Positions 6,673 through 13,920 are shown, numbered from the stretch's first letter. The stretch is DNA of 15,268 nucleotides from DATBLY01 sp036555125 (GCA_036555125.1 DATBLY010000150.1:1-15268); one strand, 5' to 3'. Notes: generated from the letters alone by a model not told the origin. Numbers and translations are program-made.

Positions 6673-6727
6673 GAGAGCCTCCTTCCGGTTCGGACTCAGC
6701 AGCCCAAACCGTGCAGGGAGGCTCTCG
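6672..6727 (-). promoter_or_regulatory. RNA hairpin that sequesters the transposase ribosome-binding site
   Basis: In the minus-strand transcript, CGAGAGCCTCC (6727-6717) pairs perfectly over 11 bp with GGAGGCTCTCG (6682-6672). The second arm holds most of the Shine-Dalgarno and the first base of the GTG start. Inside, CGGTTTGG (6711-6704) pairs with CCGAACCG (6693-6686), 8 bp with one G-U, closing a 10-nt loop. The pairing is seen directly. The likely role, limiting transposase translation from read-through mRNA, is inferred from well-studied elements such as IS10. Confidence 0.65.
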
Positions 6728-6729
6728 CC

Positions 6730-6756
6730 CTGTAAACAACCTCAGTGGGAACTACA
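6730..6756 (-). repeat. Right terminal inverted repeat of the insertion sequence
   Basis: Read leftward it starts TGTAGTTCCCACTGAGG and matches the left repeat in 21 of 27 positions; the outermost 10 bp are identical. Confidence 0.88.
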
Positions 6757-6762
6757 GCTAGT
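6757..6762. repeat. Right target-site duplication of the insertion sequence
   Basis: GCTAGT, differing only in the first base from ACTAGT at 5710-5715. It lies immediately outside the right terminal repeat. Confidence 0.65.
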
Positions 6763-6765
6763 CCT

Positions 6766-6784
6766 GCCCGGACTCCCGGCGGGC
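6766..6784 (-). terminator. Possible terminator hairpin of the ABC exporter gene
   Basis: GCCCG and CGGGC arms, with inner CCGG/CCGG pairing, directly follow the exporter stop codon. No T-run follows, so termination is only suggested. Confidence 0.3.
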
Positions 6785-6786
6785 GA

Positions 6787-8790
6787 CTACCCCTCGCCGG
6801 AACCGCTCGCCGTGCGTACGACCTCGCCCGAGGACAGGATCACCCCGTCCTCGCACTCCGCCTGGACCAACCCGCCGCGGAACTGCTGCTCGTACAGGCG
6901 GGCGTAGATCCCGCCGCGCGCGAGGAGCTCGTCGTGGGTGCCGCGCTCCACGATCCGCCCGCGGTCGACGACGAAGATGACGTCGGCCGACAGGATCGTG
7001 GAGAGCCGGTGGGCGATCGCGATCGTCGTGCGGCCGTGCATCAGCGGCTCGAGCGCCGCCTGCACCAGGCGCTCCGAGGTCGTGTCCAGGGAGGAGGTCG
7101 CCTCGTCGAGGATCAGGATCCGCGGGTCCTTGAGGATCACGCGCGCGATCGCCAGGCGCTGCTTCTCGCCGCCGGAGACCTTGTAGCCGCGCTCGCCCAC
7201 GACGGTTTCGTACCCGTCGGGCATCTCCATGATCCGATCGTGGATGTAGGCGGCGCGGGCGGCGGCCTCCAGCTGCTCCTGCGTGGCGTCGGGCTTGCCG
7301 TACAGCAGGTTCCGCCGGATCGTCGTGTGGAACAGGTACGTCTCCTGCGTGACGATCCCGATCATGTCGCCGAGCGACTCGAGCGCGATCTTCCGTACGT
7401 CGATGCCGTCGATCTCGACGGATCCCTCGTTCACGTCGTACAGGCGCGGGACCAGGTAGGTGATCGTCGTCTTCCCCGCTCCCGACGGCCCGACCAGGGC
7501 GGCGAGCTGTCCCGGCAGGATCTCGAGGTCGACGTCGTCCAGCGTCCACGGCCGGCCGCCCCGATCGCCATCGCTCGGGGCCTCGTCGGTCGAGTCCCCA
7601 TCGGAGACCTCCCCGTCCGCGGAGGGCGACACCACGAGCCCGTCGGGCCTGGGCGTGTCGTAGCGGAACCGGACGTGCCGTAGCCGCACCTGCCCCCGGA
7701 CCTCGGCGGGCGCGATCGCGACCGCCTCGGGATCGTCCCGGATCTCGTGCGGCAGGTCGAGGTACTCGAAGATCCGGTCGAACAGCGCGAACGAGGTCTG
7801 CACGTCGTTCGAGATCTGCAACATCGAGCCGATCGGGAAGAAGATCCGCGACTGCAGCGTGGTGAACGCCACGATGGTCCCCGCCGTCATGGCGGCGGGG
7901 TTCGACGACGTGACCCACGCGACCACCAGGTAGGTCAGGGCCGGCATGATCGAGAAGAAGGTCCCGACGATGGCGAAGAACGACTGACCGATCATCGTCT
8001 GGCGGATCGTGAACCCGGTCAGCCGCTCGTTCTCGAGCCGGTAGCGGTCGATCTCGTGTCGCTGGCGCCCGAACGACTTCGACAGCAGGATCCCGCTCAC
8101 GGAGAGCGTCTCCTCGGTGATCGCCGTCAGATCGGCGAGCGTCTTCTGCGTGCTGGTGGCCACCTCGCGCCGGGCCCGGCCGACCTTGACCGTGAGCCAG
8201 ATGAAGACCGGCGTGATCGCGAGCGACATCACGGTCAGCTGCCAGGACAGGATCAGCATCGCGATCAGCGTGCTGACGATGATCACGACGTTGGCCAGGA
8301 GCGACGACGCCGTGTTCGTCACGACCCCCTGGACCCCCCCGACGTCGTTCGCGAGCCGCGACTGGATCTCCCCCGTCCGCGTCGAGGTGAAGAACTTCAC
8401 GTGCATGAACTGCAGGTGTCGGTAGAGGGCGTCGCGGAGGTCCTGCATCACGCGCAGCCCGACGAGGTTCGACAGGTACGTCTGTCCCACGCCGATCACG
8501 CCCGTGATGATCGGGATCGCGATCATCAGCGCGACCAGCCGGTACACGACCGGGAGATCCGGGTTGCACGACGTGTTCGTGCAGTGCAGGCCGTTGTCGA
8601 AGACCTGCTTGATCAGCAACGGGTTCGCGATGCCGAGGGCCGAGGTGATGAAGATCGCGATGCCGACGACCGCAACCTTCGCCCGGTACGGCCGGAAGAT
8701 GCCGACGACCCGCTTGATCGTCGGGCGCGTGATCGGGCGCTTGTCCTCCTCGCGGACGGGCGCGCCGTACATCCGGAAATGACGGCCCAT
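6787..8790 (-). CDS. ABC-type exporter half-transporter (MdlB/MsbA-like TMD-NBD)
   Basis: A 667-residue membrane protein with an N-terminal six-helix exporter domain (about 30-340; hydrophobic spans near 38-60, 83-103, 161-182, 185-203, 268-291) and a C-terminal ATPase. ATPase motifs: Walker A GPSGAGKTT (434-442), Q-loop Gln482, signature VSGGEKQR (538-545), Walker B ILILDEATSSLD (558-569), H-loop His594. It would work as a dimer exporting lipid, drug or peptide; the substrate cannot be read. Two oddities: Cys70 and Cys75 in the first external loop, and a Ser/Asp/Gly-rich insertion of about 35 residues (378-412) between the A-loop Tyr377 and the next strand. TACCCT lies 8 nt before the ATG; an AGGAGG only 2 nt before the ATG is too close to be a normal ribosome site. 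Confidence 0.93.
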   Translation of the reverse strand: MGRHFRMYGAPVREEDKRPITRPTIKRVVGIFRPYRAKVAVVGIAIFITSALGIANPLLIKQVFDNGLHCTNTSCNPDLPVVYRLVALMIAIPIITGVIGVGQTYLSNLVGLRVMQDLRDALYRHLQFMHVKFFTSTRTGEIQSRLANDVGGVQGVVTNTASSLLANVVIIVSTLIAMLILSWQLTVMSLAITPVFIWLTVKVGRARREVATSTQKTLADLTAITEETLSVSGILLSKSFGRQRHEIDRYRLENERLTGFTIRQTMIGQSFFAIVGTFFSIMPALTYLVVAWVTSSNPAAMTAGTIVAFTTLQSRIFFPIGSMLQISNDVQTSFALFDRIFEYLDLPHEIRDDPEAVAIAPAEVRGQVRLRHVRFRYDTPRPDGLVVSPSADGEVSDGDSTDEAPSDGDRGGRPWTLDDVDLEILPGQLAALVGPSGAGKTTITYLVPRLYDVNEGSVEIDGIDVRKIALESLGDMIGIVTQETYLFHTTIRRNLLYGKPDATQEQLEAAARAAYIHDRIMEMPDGYETVVGERGYKVSGGEKQRLAIARVILKDPRILILDEATSSLDTTSERLVQAALEPLMHGRTTIAIAHRLSTILSADVIFVVDRGRIVERGTHDELLARGGIYARLYEQQFRGGLVQAECEDGVILSSGEVVRTASGSGEG

Positions 8791-8798
8791 GACCTCCT

Positions 8799-8804
8799 AG
8801 GGTA
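8799..8804 (-). promoter_or_regulatory. -10 box of the ABC exporter gene (leaderless type)
   Basis: TACCCT read leftward, 8 nt before the ATG at 8790. The AGGAGGTC between box and ATG looks like a Shine-Dalgarno but is too near the start and would be absent from a leaderless mRNA. Confidence 0.5.
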
Positions 8805-8833
8805 CGCGCGGTCCGCGACAAACCCGTCCGCGC

Positions 8834-9529
8834 TCAGCCCGCAACGGGGGATCCGGCGAGCACGCGCGCTCGGCGGAACACCGCGTCGATCATCGCGGGC
8901 GTGAGCCTGCCGGTGAACGTGTTCTGCTGGCTCGGGTGGAAGCATCCGAGGAGCCGGTACGGGCCGACCACCGCCTCGGCTCCGTGCCCGAACCGGGGCT
9001 TCGGCCGGGCGACGTGGCCGTCGTCGGCGAGCGCCCGCAGGGCTCCGTCCCAGGCGTACGCGCCCAGGGGCACGATCGCCCGGATGCCTTCCAACGCCGC
9101 GAGCTCCCGCGAGAGGAACGGCAGGCACCGGTCGCGCTCGTCCGGGGTGGGCTTGTTCGCCGGCGGCGCGCACCGGTTGACGGCGGTGACGAAGGCGCCG
9201 ATCAAGCGCAGCCCGTCGTCGCGCGACACGGACGTGGGCTGGTTCGCGAACCCGGTGCGGTGCAACGACGCGTACAGGAAATCACCGGATCGGTCGCCGG
9301 TGAACATCCGGCCCGTGCGGTTCGTGCCGTGCGCGGCGGGGGCGAGCCCCAGGATCAGCACGCGGGCATCCGGATCGCCGAACCCCGGTGCCGGCCTCGC
9401 CCAGTAGGTCTGGTCCACGAACCGCGCCGTCTTCTCGCGCGCCACCCGCTCGCGCCAGGCGACCAGGCGTGGACAGGCGCGGCAGCGGACGATCTCGCGC
9501 GCGATCCGCTCCAGCTCCCGCGCGCTCAC
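8834..9529 (-). CDS. Family 5 uracil-DNA glycosylase (UdgB type)
   Basis: A 231-residue base-excision repair enzyme that removes uracil and probably other deaminated bases from DNA. Four cysteines fit a 4Fe-4S cluster: Cys16-x2-Cys19 (CRACP) and Cys120-x14-Cys135. Motif 1 is GLAPAAHGTNRTGRMFTGD (61-79); family 5 has Ala-Ala-His here, with no Asp/Glu/Asn at the position used for catalysis in other families. Motif 3 is HPSQQNTFTGR near the C-terminus, characteristic of UdgB. The GTG start overlaps the stop codon of the upstream DinB-fold gene as GTGA, which implies translational coupling; no separate promoter is visible. Family 5 enzymes are typical of thermophiles and Actinomycetota, in line with the host guess. 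Confidence 0.92.
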   Translation of the reverse strand: MSARELERIAREIVRCRACPRLVAWRERVAREKTARFVDQTYWARPAPGFGDPDARVLILGLAPAAHGTNRTGRMFTGDRSGDFLYASLHRTGFANQPTSVSRDDGLRLIGAFVTAVNRCAPPANKPTPDERDRCLPFLSRELAALEGIRAIVPLGAYAWDGALRALADDGHVARPKPRFGHGAEAVVGPYRLLGCFHPSQQNTFTGRLTPAMIDAVFRRARVLAGSPVAG

Positions 9530-10200
9530 GCGAGCAGCGGGAACGCCCGCGCGAGCGGCCCGAGCGCGGCGTGCTCCTCGAACGTGAGCCCGCGCCTGCC
9601 CGTCCCCGCCTCGATGAACGACCGGTCGCTCCAGCGACGCACGATCGCCGGCTGCTCGCCGAGCAGCCCGAGCAGGATCCGCCGGATCACCTGCGCGGCG
9701 TCCGGCGTCAGCCAGGGCTCGCGCCCGATCGCGTCCGCCAGGTCGAGCCCGTGCACCCCCATCTCGAGGATGCGCGTCTGCAGGTAGTCGTCGAGCCGCA
9801 GCGCCGGACCCCACGTGGCGACGACCCGGTCCTCGGGCGTCGCGAGCGCGAGGGGGATCGCCTCGGCACGCGCCTCCTCGAACGACGCCACCAGCTCGGC
9901 GCCGGTCGCGAACCGGGCCGCGACCGCCCTGGCGCGATCCGCCGTCGCGGGGCCGTCCTCGGTCGGGTCGTAGCTCCGCCAGTACGCGACGGCATCCGTG
10001 TCCGCCGCTGCCGGCGCCGGGTCCGCCAGGTACTCCCGGATCCGGTCGAGGTCCCCCCACATGTGGGCGACGAGCTCCTTGACGGTCCACAGGGGCAGCC
10101 GCGTCGGCCCGGCGAACGCCTCCTCGTCGATCGCCGACGCGGCCTCGGCCGCCAGTCGGCTCTCCCGATCCAGGATCTCGCCCAGCTCCTCGTTCGGCAT
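9526..10200 (-). CDS. DinB-fold protein, maleylpyruvate isomerase/mycothiol-dependent enzyme family
   Basis: A 224-residue four-helix-bundle protein. The first helix pair carries LPLWTVKELVAHMWGDL (35-51) with His46; the third helix carries RILEMGVHGLDLADAIG (143-159) with Glu146 and His150. His46, Glu146 and His150 match the metal-binding triad of mycothiol-dependent maleylpyruvate isomerase and related thiol-dependent DinB proteins. The true substrate is unknown; it may be a thiol S-transferase or a metal-dependent hydrolase. The ATG at 10200 has TAGGCT 8 nt upstream. The gene overlaps the uracil-DNA glycosylase gene by 4 bp (GTGA), so the two are probably made together. A mycothiol partner would fit an actinobacterial host. 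Confidence 0.82.
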   Translation of the reverse strand: MPNEELGEILDRESRLAAEAASAIDEEAFAGPTRLPLWTVKELVAHMWGDLDRIREYLADPAPAAADTDAVAYWRSYDPTEDGPATADRARAVAARFATGAELVASFEEARAEAIPLALATPEDRVVATWGPALRLDDYLQTRILEMGVHGLDLADAIGREPWLTPDAAQVIRRILLGLLGEQPAIVRRWSDRSFIEAGTGRRGLTFEEHAALGPLARAFPLLA

Positions 10201-10208
10201 GGCCCGGC

Positions 10209-10214
10209 AGCCTA
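10209..10214 (-). promoter_or_regulatory. -10 box of the DinB-fold/UdgB operon, overlapping an upstream stop codon
   Basis: TAGGCT read leftward, 8 nt before the ATG at 10200. Its first three bases are the TAG stop codon of the ABC-F gene (10214-10212). Confidence 0.55.
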
Positions 10215-11873
10215 GCGCGCGGGCGCGACGCGGCCGTCCGACGCACGCCGGGCGCGTGCCGCCGCCCAGTCGTCGTAGCCGCCGTCCGTGCTCGTGACCG
10301 AGCCGTCGCGCACCTCGACGATCCGGTCCGGGATCCGGTCGAGCAGGTAGCGGTCGTGGGAGATCACGATCGCGGTCCCATCGAACGCCTCGAGCTGGGC
10401 CTCCAGGACCTCCATGCTCTCGATGTCGAGGTGGTTCGTCGGTTCGTCGAGCAGGAGACAGTTCGCGCCCGAGAGCATCAGCAGGCAGAGCTGGAGCCGT
10501 GTGCGCTCCCCGCCCGAAAGCGTCCCCACCGGTTGGCGCATCTGGTCGTAGCGGAACAGGAACCGACCGAGCAGCGCCACCGCCTCGTCCTCGTACATCG
10601 CCTTGGCGCCGCGGACGAACTCGATCGGGGTCAGGTGGGGCGGCTCGGTCTCGTGCCCCTGCGCGAGGTAGCCGATCGCCACCGAGGGCCCCACCCAGCG
10701 GCGACCCTCGTCCGGTTCGAGCTCGCCCGACAGGAGCTTGCCCAGCACGCTCTTGCCGGCGCCGTTCGCCCCGATGATGCCCACCCGCTCCCCGCGGTGG
10801 ATCGTGAGGTCGACGTCGAGCAGGATCGGGTCGTCGCCGAACGCGAACGACACCCCGTCGAGGGCGACCACCTTCTGGCCACCGCGCCGCGCCGCGCGCA
10901 TCTCGAGCGCGATCTTGCGTCGTTCGAACACCGGTCGCTCGACCTTGTCCATCCGGTCGATCTGGCGCTGCTTGTTGCGCGCCTGCTTGATGTGACGCTC
11001 GTCCACGACCATCGACGCCCACAGCTTGAACCGGGCGATCGCCGCCTCCAGGCGCGCGATCTCCTTCTGCTGGGTCACGTACAGCTGCTGCTGGCGCTGC
11101 AGGGCGATCTCCTTGGCGACCGCGAACGCGGAGTAGTTGCCGGGCCACATCGTGATCCGCCCGCCGTCGAGCTCGGCGATCTCGGACACCGTGTCGTCGA
11201 GCAGGTAGCGGTCGTGCGACACGATCACGACGGCGCCGGGGAGCGCGGCGATCTGGTCTTCGAGCTGCTCGCGGCGGTCGGCGTCCAGATGCGTTTCGGG
11301 CTCGTCCAGGAGCAGCAGCCCCGGCTGGCGGATCAGGCACGCGGCCAGCGCGACGAGCTTGCGCTGGCCGCCCGAGAGCGCCGTGGTCGGCAGCGTCAGG
11401 TCGGGGCCCTCGATCCCGAGCGAACCGAGCAGCGTGCGCACCTCGCCCGCCAGCCCGGGGCCGCCCGCCTCGACCCAGCGGTCCAGCAGGCCCTGCTGGC
11501 GCTCCAGCACCCGCCCCATGCGCGCGAGGTCGGCGATCGTCTCGGGCTTGGCCAGGTCGGCCTCCACGGAACGCATCTCGGCGTCCAGCTCGGCGATGTC
11601 GGGGCGGGCGGCCAGCACCGTCTCCTCGGCCGTCCGCACGTCGCCGTCCGGGTTCTGTTCCAGGTACGCGACCTCGACGCCGCGCCGTCGAACGACCTCG
11701 CCGCTCGAGGGCGGCTCCGACCCGAGCAGGATCTTCAGGATCGTCGACTTGCCCGCGCCGTTCGGCCCGACGATCCCGATCCGGGCGCGGTCGGGCACCA
11801 TGAGGTCGACGCCTTGGAGCACGCTCCACGAGCCGTAGGACTTCTCGACCCCGACCAGGCTGACGACCGACAT
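10212..11873 (-). CDS. ABC-F family ATPase (ribosome-associated translation factor type)
   Basis: A 553-residue soluble protein with two ATPase domains and no membrane segments, as in EttA/Uup-type ABC-F proteins that act on the ribosome. Domain 1: Walker A GPNGAGKST (36-44), signature LSGGQ (167-171), Walker B LLLLDEPETHLD (187-198), His220. A charged helical linker (about 245-330, with KQARNKQRQIDRMDKVERP) corresponds to the arm that contacts tRNA in the P site. Domain 2: Walker A GANGAGKS (368-375), LSGGE (452-456), Walker B LLLDEPTNHLD (473-483), His506. The first Walker B region reads DEPETHLD where the second has the usual DEPTNHLD. The ATG at 11873 has TAGGTT 7 nt upstream. It could be a general translation factor or an antibiotic-resistance type; sequence alone does not decide. 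Confidence 0.93.
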   Translation of the reverse strand: MSVVSLVGVEKSYGSWSVLQGVDLMVPDRARIGIVGPNGAGKSTILKILLGSEPPSSGEVVRRRGVEVAYLEQNPDGDVRTAEETVLAARPDIAELDAEMRSVEADLAKPETIADLARMGRVLERQQGLLDRWVEAGGPGLAGEVRTLLGSLGIEGPDLTLPTTALSGGQRKLVALAACLIRQPGLLLLDEPETHLDADRREQLEDQIAALPGAVVIVSHDRYLLDDTVSEIAELDGGRITMWPGNYSAFAVAKEIALQRQQQLYVTQQKEIARLEAAIARFKLWASMVVDERHIKQARNKQRQIDRMDKVERPVFERRKIALEMRAARRGGQKVVALDGVSFAFGDDPILLDVDLTIHRGERVGIIGANGAGKSVLGKLLSGELEPDEGRRWVGPSVAIGYLAQGHETEPPHLTPIEFVRGAKAMYEDEAVALLGRFLFRYDQMRQPVGTLSGGERTRLQLCLLMLSGANCLLLDEPTNHLDIESMEVLEAQLEAFDGTAIVISHDRYLLDRIPDRIVEVRDGSVTSTDGGYDDWAAARARRASDGRVAPAR

Positions 11874-11880
11874 GCCGGGC

Positions 11881-11886
11881 AACCTA
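11881..11886 (-). promoter_or_regulatory. -10 box of the ABC-F gene (leaderless type)
   Basis: TAGGTT read leftward, 7 nt before the ATG at 11873, with no ribosome-binding site between. Confidence 0.5.
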
Positions 11887-11914
11887 CCGCGCGGCGGCGT
11901 CCGTCCGGCGAGGA

Positions 11915-12595
11915 TCAGCCGGCGGCGTTCAGCTCGGCGAGTGAGAGCGAGCCGGGCTCGGCCTCGAACCAGCGCTCGAGGTTCGCCCGGATCCGCGGCC
12001 ACTCGCGGTCGAGCATCGAGAACCAGGCGGTGTCCCGGTTGCGCCCCTTCACGATCATGTGCTGACGGAACACCCCCTCGAACGTGAAGCCGAGCCGCAG
12101 CGCCGCCGCCCGAGAGCGCGCGTTCAGCGCGTCGCACTTCCATTCCACGCGCCGGTAGCCCCACCCGTCGAAGGCCGCGCGCAGCATCAGGTACGTCGCC
12201 TCGGTGTTCGCCCGGGTGCGCTGAGCGCGTGGCGCGTACCAGATGTTCCCCAACTCGAGGCGGCGCATCCCCGGGTCGATGCTCATGAACGTCGCGATGC
12301 CGACGGCGTCCCCGGTCGCCCGGTCGACCACGGTCAGGAAGAGCGGGTCGTCGGATCCCGGAAGCGGGTCGAGCCAGGCGCGCATCGCTCGCTCGTCCGG
12401 CCACGGTCCGTAGGCCAGGTAGGTCCACAGCCGCCCGGCCTCCTCGCTGCCGTCGTGGGAGGCGGCGTACAGGCCGGCACCGTGCGCCACGGGGTCGAGC
12501 GGCACGAGGGAAACCGAACGCCCCTCGAGCGGCTCCCGGGACGGCGGTGATGCCGGCGTCGGATCGACGGGCGGACCGACCGGGAGATCGCCCAT
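11915..12595 (-). CDS. RimJ/RimL-like GNAT acetyltransferase
   Basis: A 226-residue acetyltransferase of the RimJ/RimL group, which acetylates protein N-termini or small amines; the target is unknown. After a Pro-rich N-terminus (about 1-22) come REPLEGRSVSLVPLDP (first strand), GIATFMSID and LGNIWYAP (central strands), then the CoA-loop region AQRTRANTEATYLMLRAAF. This loop lacks the Gly residues of the classical motif, which is common in this subgroup. RRVEWKCDALNARSRAAALRLGF and the GRNRDTAWFSMLDREWP tail are typical. The ATG lies 2 nt after the TAG stop of the aminotransferase gene with no clear ribosome site, so translation likely depends on the upstream gene. The pairing suggests, but does not show, a shared pathway. 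Confidence 0.88.
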   Translation of the reverse strand: MGDLPVGPPVDPTPASPPSREPLEGRSVSLVPLDPVAHGAGLYAASHDGSEEAGRLWTYLAYGPWPDERAMRAWLDPLPGSDDPLFLTVVDRATGDAVGIATFMSIDPGMRRLELGNIWYAPRAQRTRANTEATYLMLRAAFDGWGYRRVEWKCDALNARSRAAALRLGFTFEGVFRQHMIVKGRNRDTAWFSMLDREWPRIRANLERWFEAEPGSLSLAELNAAG

Positions 12596-12597
12596 GC

Positions 12598-13920
12598 CTA
12601 CCCGGTCCGCGCGGCCAGGATCGAGTCGGCGAGCACGTCGAGCGCCTCGTCGAGCTGCTCATCGGTGATCGCGAGCGACGGCATGTGCCGCAGGACGTTG
12701 TGGTACAGACCGCACCCGACGGTGATGAGCCCCCGTCGCTGCGTCTCGCGCATCAGCCGTCCGAGCAGGTCGGGGTGCGGCTCCCGGGTCTCCCGATCGC
12801 GCACGAGCTCGACGCCGACCATCGACCCCAGGCCGCGCACCTCGCCGACCTCGGGGACGTCGCGCGCGATCCCCTCCCAGCGCGCCCGGATCGACTTCCC
12901 GATCACCTCGGCGCGTTCGATCAGCCCCTCCTCCTCGATCACGTCCAGCGTGGCGTTCGCGGCGGCGCACGCCACCGGATTGCCGACGTAGGTGCCGCCG
13001 ATCGCCGACGGGCCCGGCGCGTCCATGACCTCGGTCCGCCCGACGACCGCCGAGAGCGGGTAGCCCGAGGCCATCGCCTTCGCGAGGATCACGAGGTCGG
13101 GGTCCAGGCCGAAGTGCTCCGAGGCGAGGAAGCGGCCCGTCCGCCCGTACCCAGATTGGATCTCGTCGGCGATCGTGAGGATCCCCTGCTCACGGCAGAG
13201 CTCCTGGACGCCCGGCAGGAACTCCGGGGCCGGCACGACGTAGCCGCCCTCCCCCTGAACCGGCTCGAAGATCACCGCGGCGAGCGTGGCCGGGTCGACG
13301 ACCGTGGTGAACGCGCGCTTCAGCACGTCGAGCGCGAGGCGACCCGAGCGCTCCGGGTTCGAGCTCCGGTACGGGTAGGAGAACGGGACCCGATACACCT
13401 CCGGCGCGAACGGCCCGAAGCCCCACTTGTACGGACGGCTCCGGCTCGTGAGGGTCATCGCGAGCAGCGTCCGCCCATGGAAGGCGCCCTCGAAGCACAG
13501 GACGCCGTGGCGACCCGTCGCCGCCTTCGCGAACTTCACGGCGTTCTCGACCGCCTCGGCCCCGGAGTTGAACAGGGCGACCTTCCGATCGCCGCCGACC
13601 CGCGCGACCAGCCGCTCGGCGAGCTCGACGTAGACCTCGTATGGGACGACGGAGAAGTCCGTGTGGGAGAACCGTGCCGCCTGCTGCCGGACGGCCTCGA
13701 CGACCTTCGGATGCGAGTGGCCGACCAGCGCGCACCCGAGGCCGCTCGAGAGGTCGAGGAACACGTTGCCGTCGACGTCGGTCACCGTCGCGCCGTCGCC
13801 ACGATCGATCACGGCATCGACGTGCAGGTCGAGCGGGTCGGCGACGACGCGCTCCTTGCGCTCGATGATCGCGCGGGACCGGGGCCCCGGCAGCTCGGTC
13901 TGCATCCGGATCGTCGACAC
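12598..13920 (-). CDS. gabT: Class III PLP aminotransferase, 4-aminobutyrate aminotransferase-like
   Basis: A 440-residue fold-type I PLP enzyme. The N-terminus PGPRSRAIIERKERVVA is close to that of GabT proteins. PLP-binding motifs: NSGAEAVENAVK (118-129), FHGRT (147-151), ADEIQSGYGRTG (251-262) with Asp252 contacting the pyridine nitrogen, and Lys281 in LAKAMASGYPLS as Schiff-base lysine. Likely reaction: 4-aminobutyrate plus 2-oxoglutarate to succinate semialdehyde plus glutamate; related omega-amino acid substrates are possible. The GTG at 13920 has GGGAGG 10 nt upstream, and TAGCCT (13987-13982) further up is a possible -10, giving a leader of about 50 nt. It is followed 2 nt later by a RimJ-like acetyltransferase. 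A link to the polyamine importer at the far left is possible (putrescine is a GABA source) but only inferred. Confidence 0.85.
   Translation of the reverse strand: MSTIRMQTELPGPRSRAIIERKERVVADPLDLHVDAVIDRGDGATVTDVDGNVFLDLSSGLGCALVGHSHPKVVEAVRQQAARFSHTDFSVVPYEVYVELAERLVARVGGDRKVALFNSGAEAVENAVKFAKAATGRHGVLCFEGAFHGRTLLAMTLTSRSRPYKWGFGPFAPEVYRVPFSYPYRSSNPERSGRLALDVLKRAFTTVVDPATLAAVIFEPVQGEGGYVVPAPEFLPGVQELCREQGILTIADEIQSGYGRTGRFLASEHFGLDPDLVILAKAMASGYPLSAVVGRTEVMDAPGPSAIGGTYVGNPVACAAANATLDVIEEEGLIERAEVIGKSIRARWEGIARDVPEVGEVRGLGSMVGVELVRDRETREPHPDLLGRLMRETQRRGLITVGCGLYHNVLRHMPSLAITDEQLDEALDVLADSILAARTG

Larger units (their letters stand above)
5716..6756 (-). mobile_element. Complete IS481-family insertion sequence (1041 bp)
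   Basis: The element is bounded by 27-bp imperfect inverted repeats (5716-5742 and 6730-6756, 21 of 27 identical, ends TGTAGTTCCC) and a 6-bp target duplication with one mismatch. It holds one transposase gene on the minus strand with intact DDE residues, so it may be active. Size and gene layout fit IS481 elements. It sits between the convergent GNAT and ABC exporter genes without breaking either. The rejoined empty site reads GGACTAGTCC, a perfect palindrome. Its transposase has a strong AGGAGG ribosome-binding site, unlike most neighbours, which appear leaderless; this fits acquisition from elsewhere. Confidence 0.9.

Noticed and set aside
6758..8821. Second long minus-strand frame over the ABC exporter
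   Set aside because: It lacks the transporter motifs that are complete in the neighbouring frame and is Arg/Asp-rich.
10356..12065. Long plus-strand open frame opposite the ABC-F gene
   Set aside because: Antisense to an intact ABC-F protein with all ATPase motifs; the translation has no recognisable domain.
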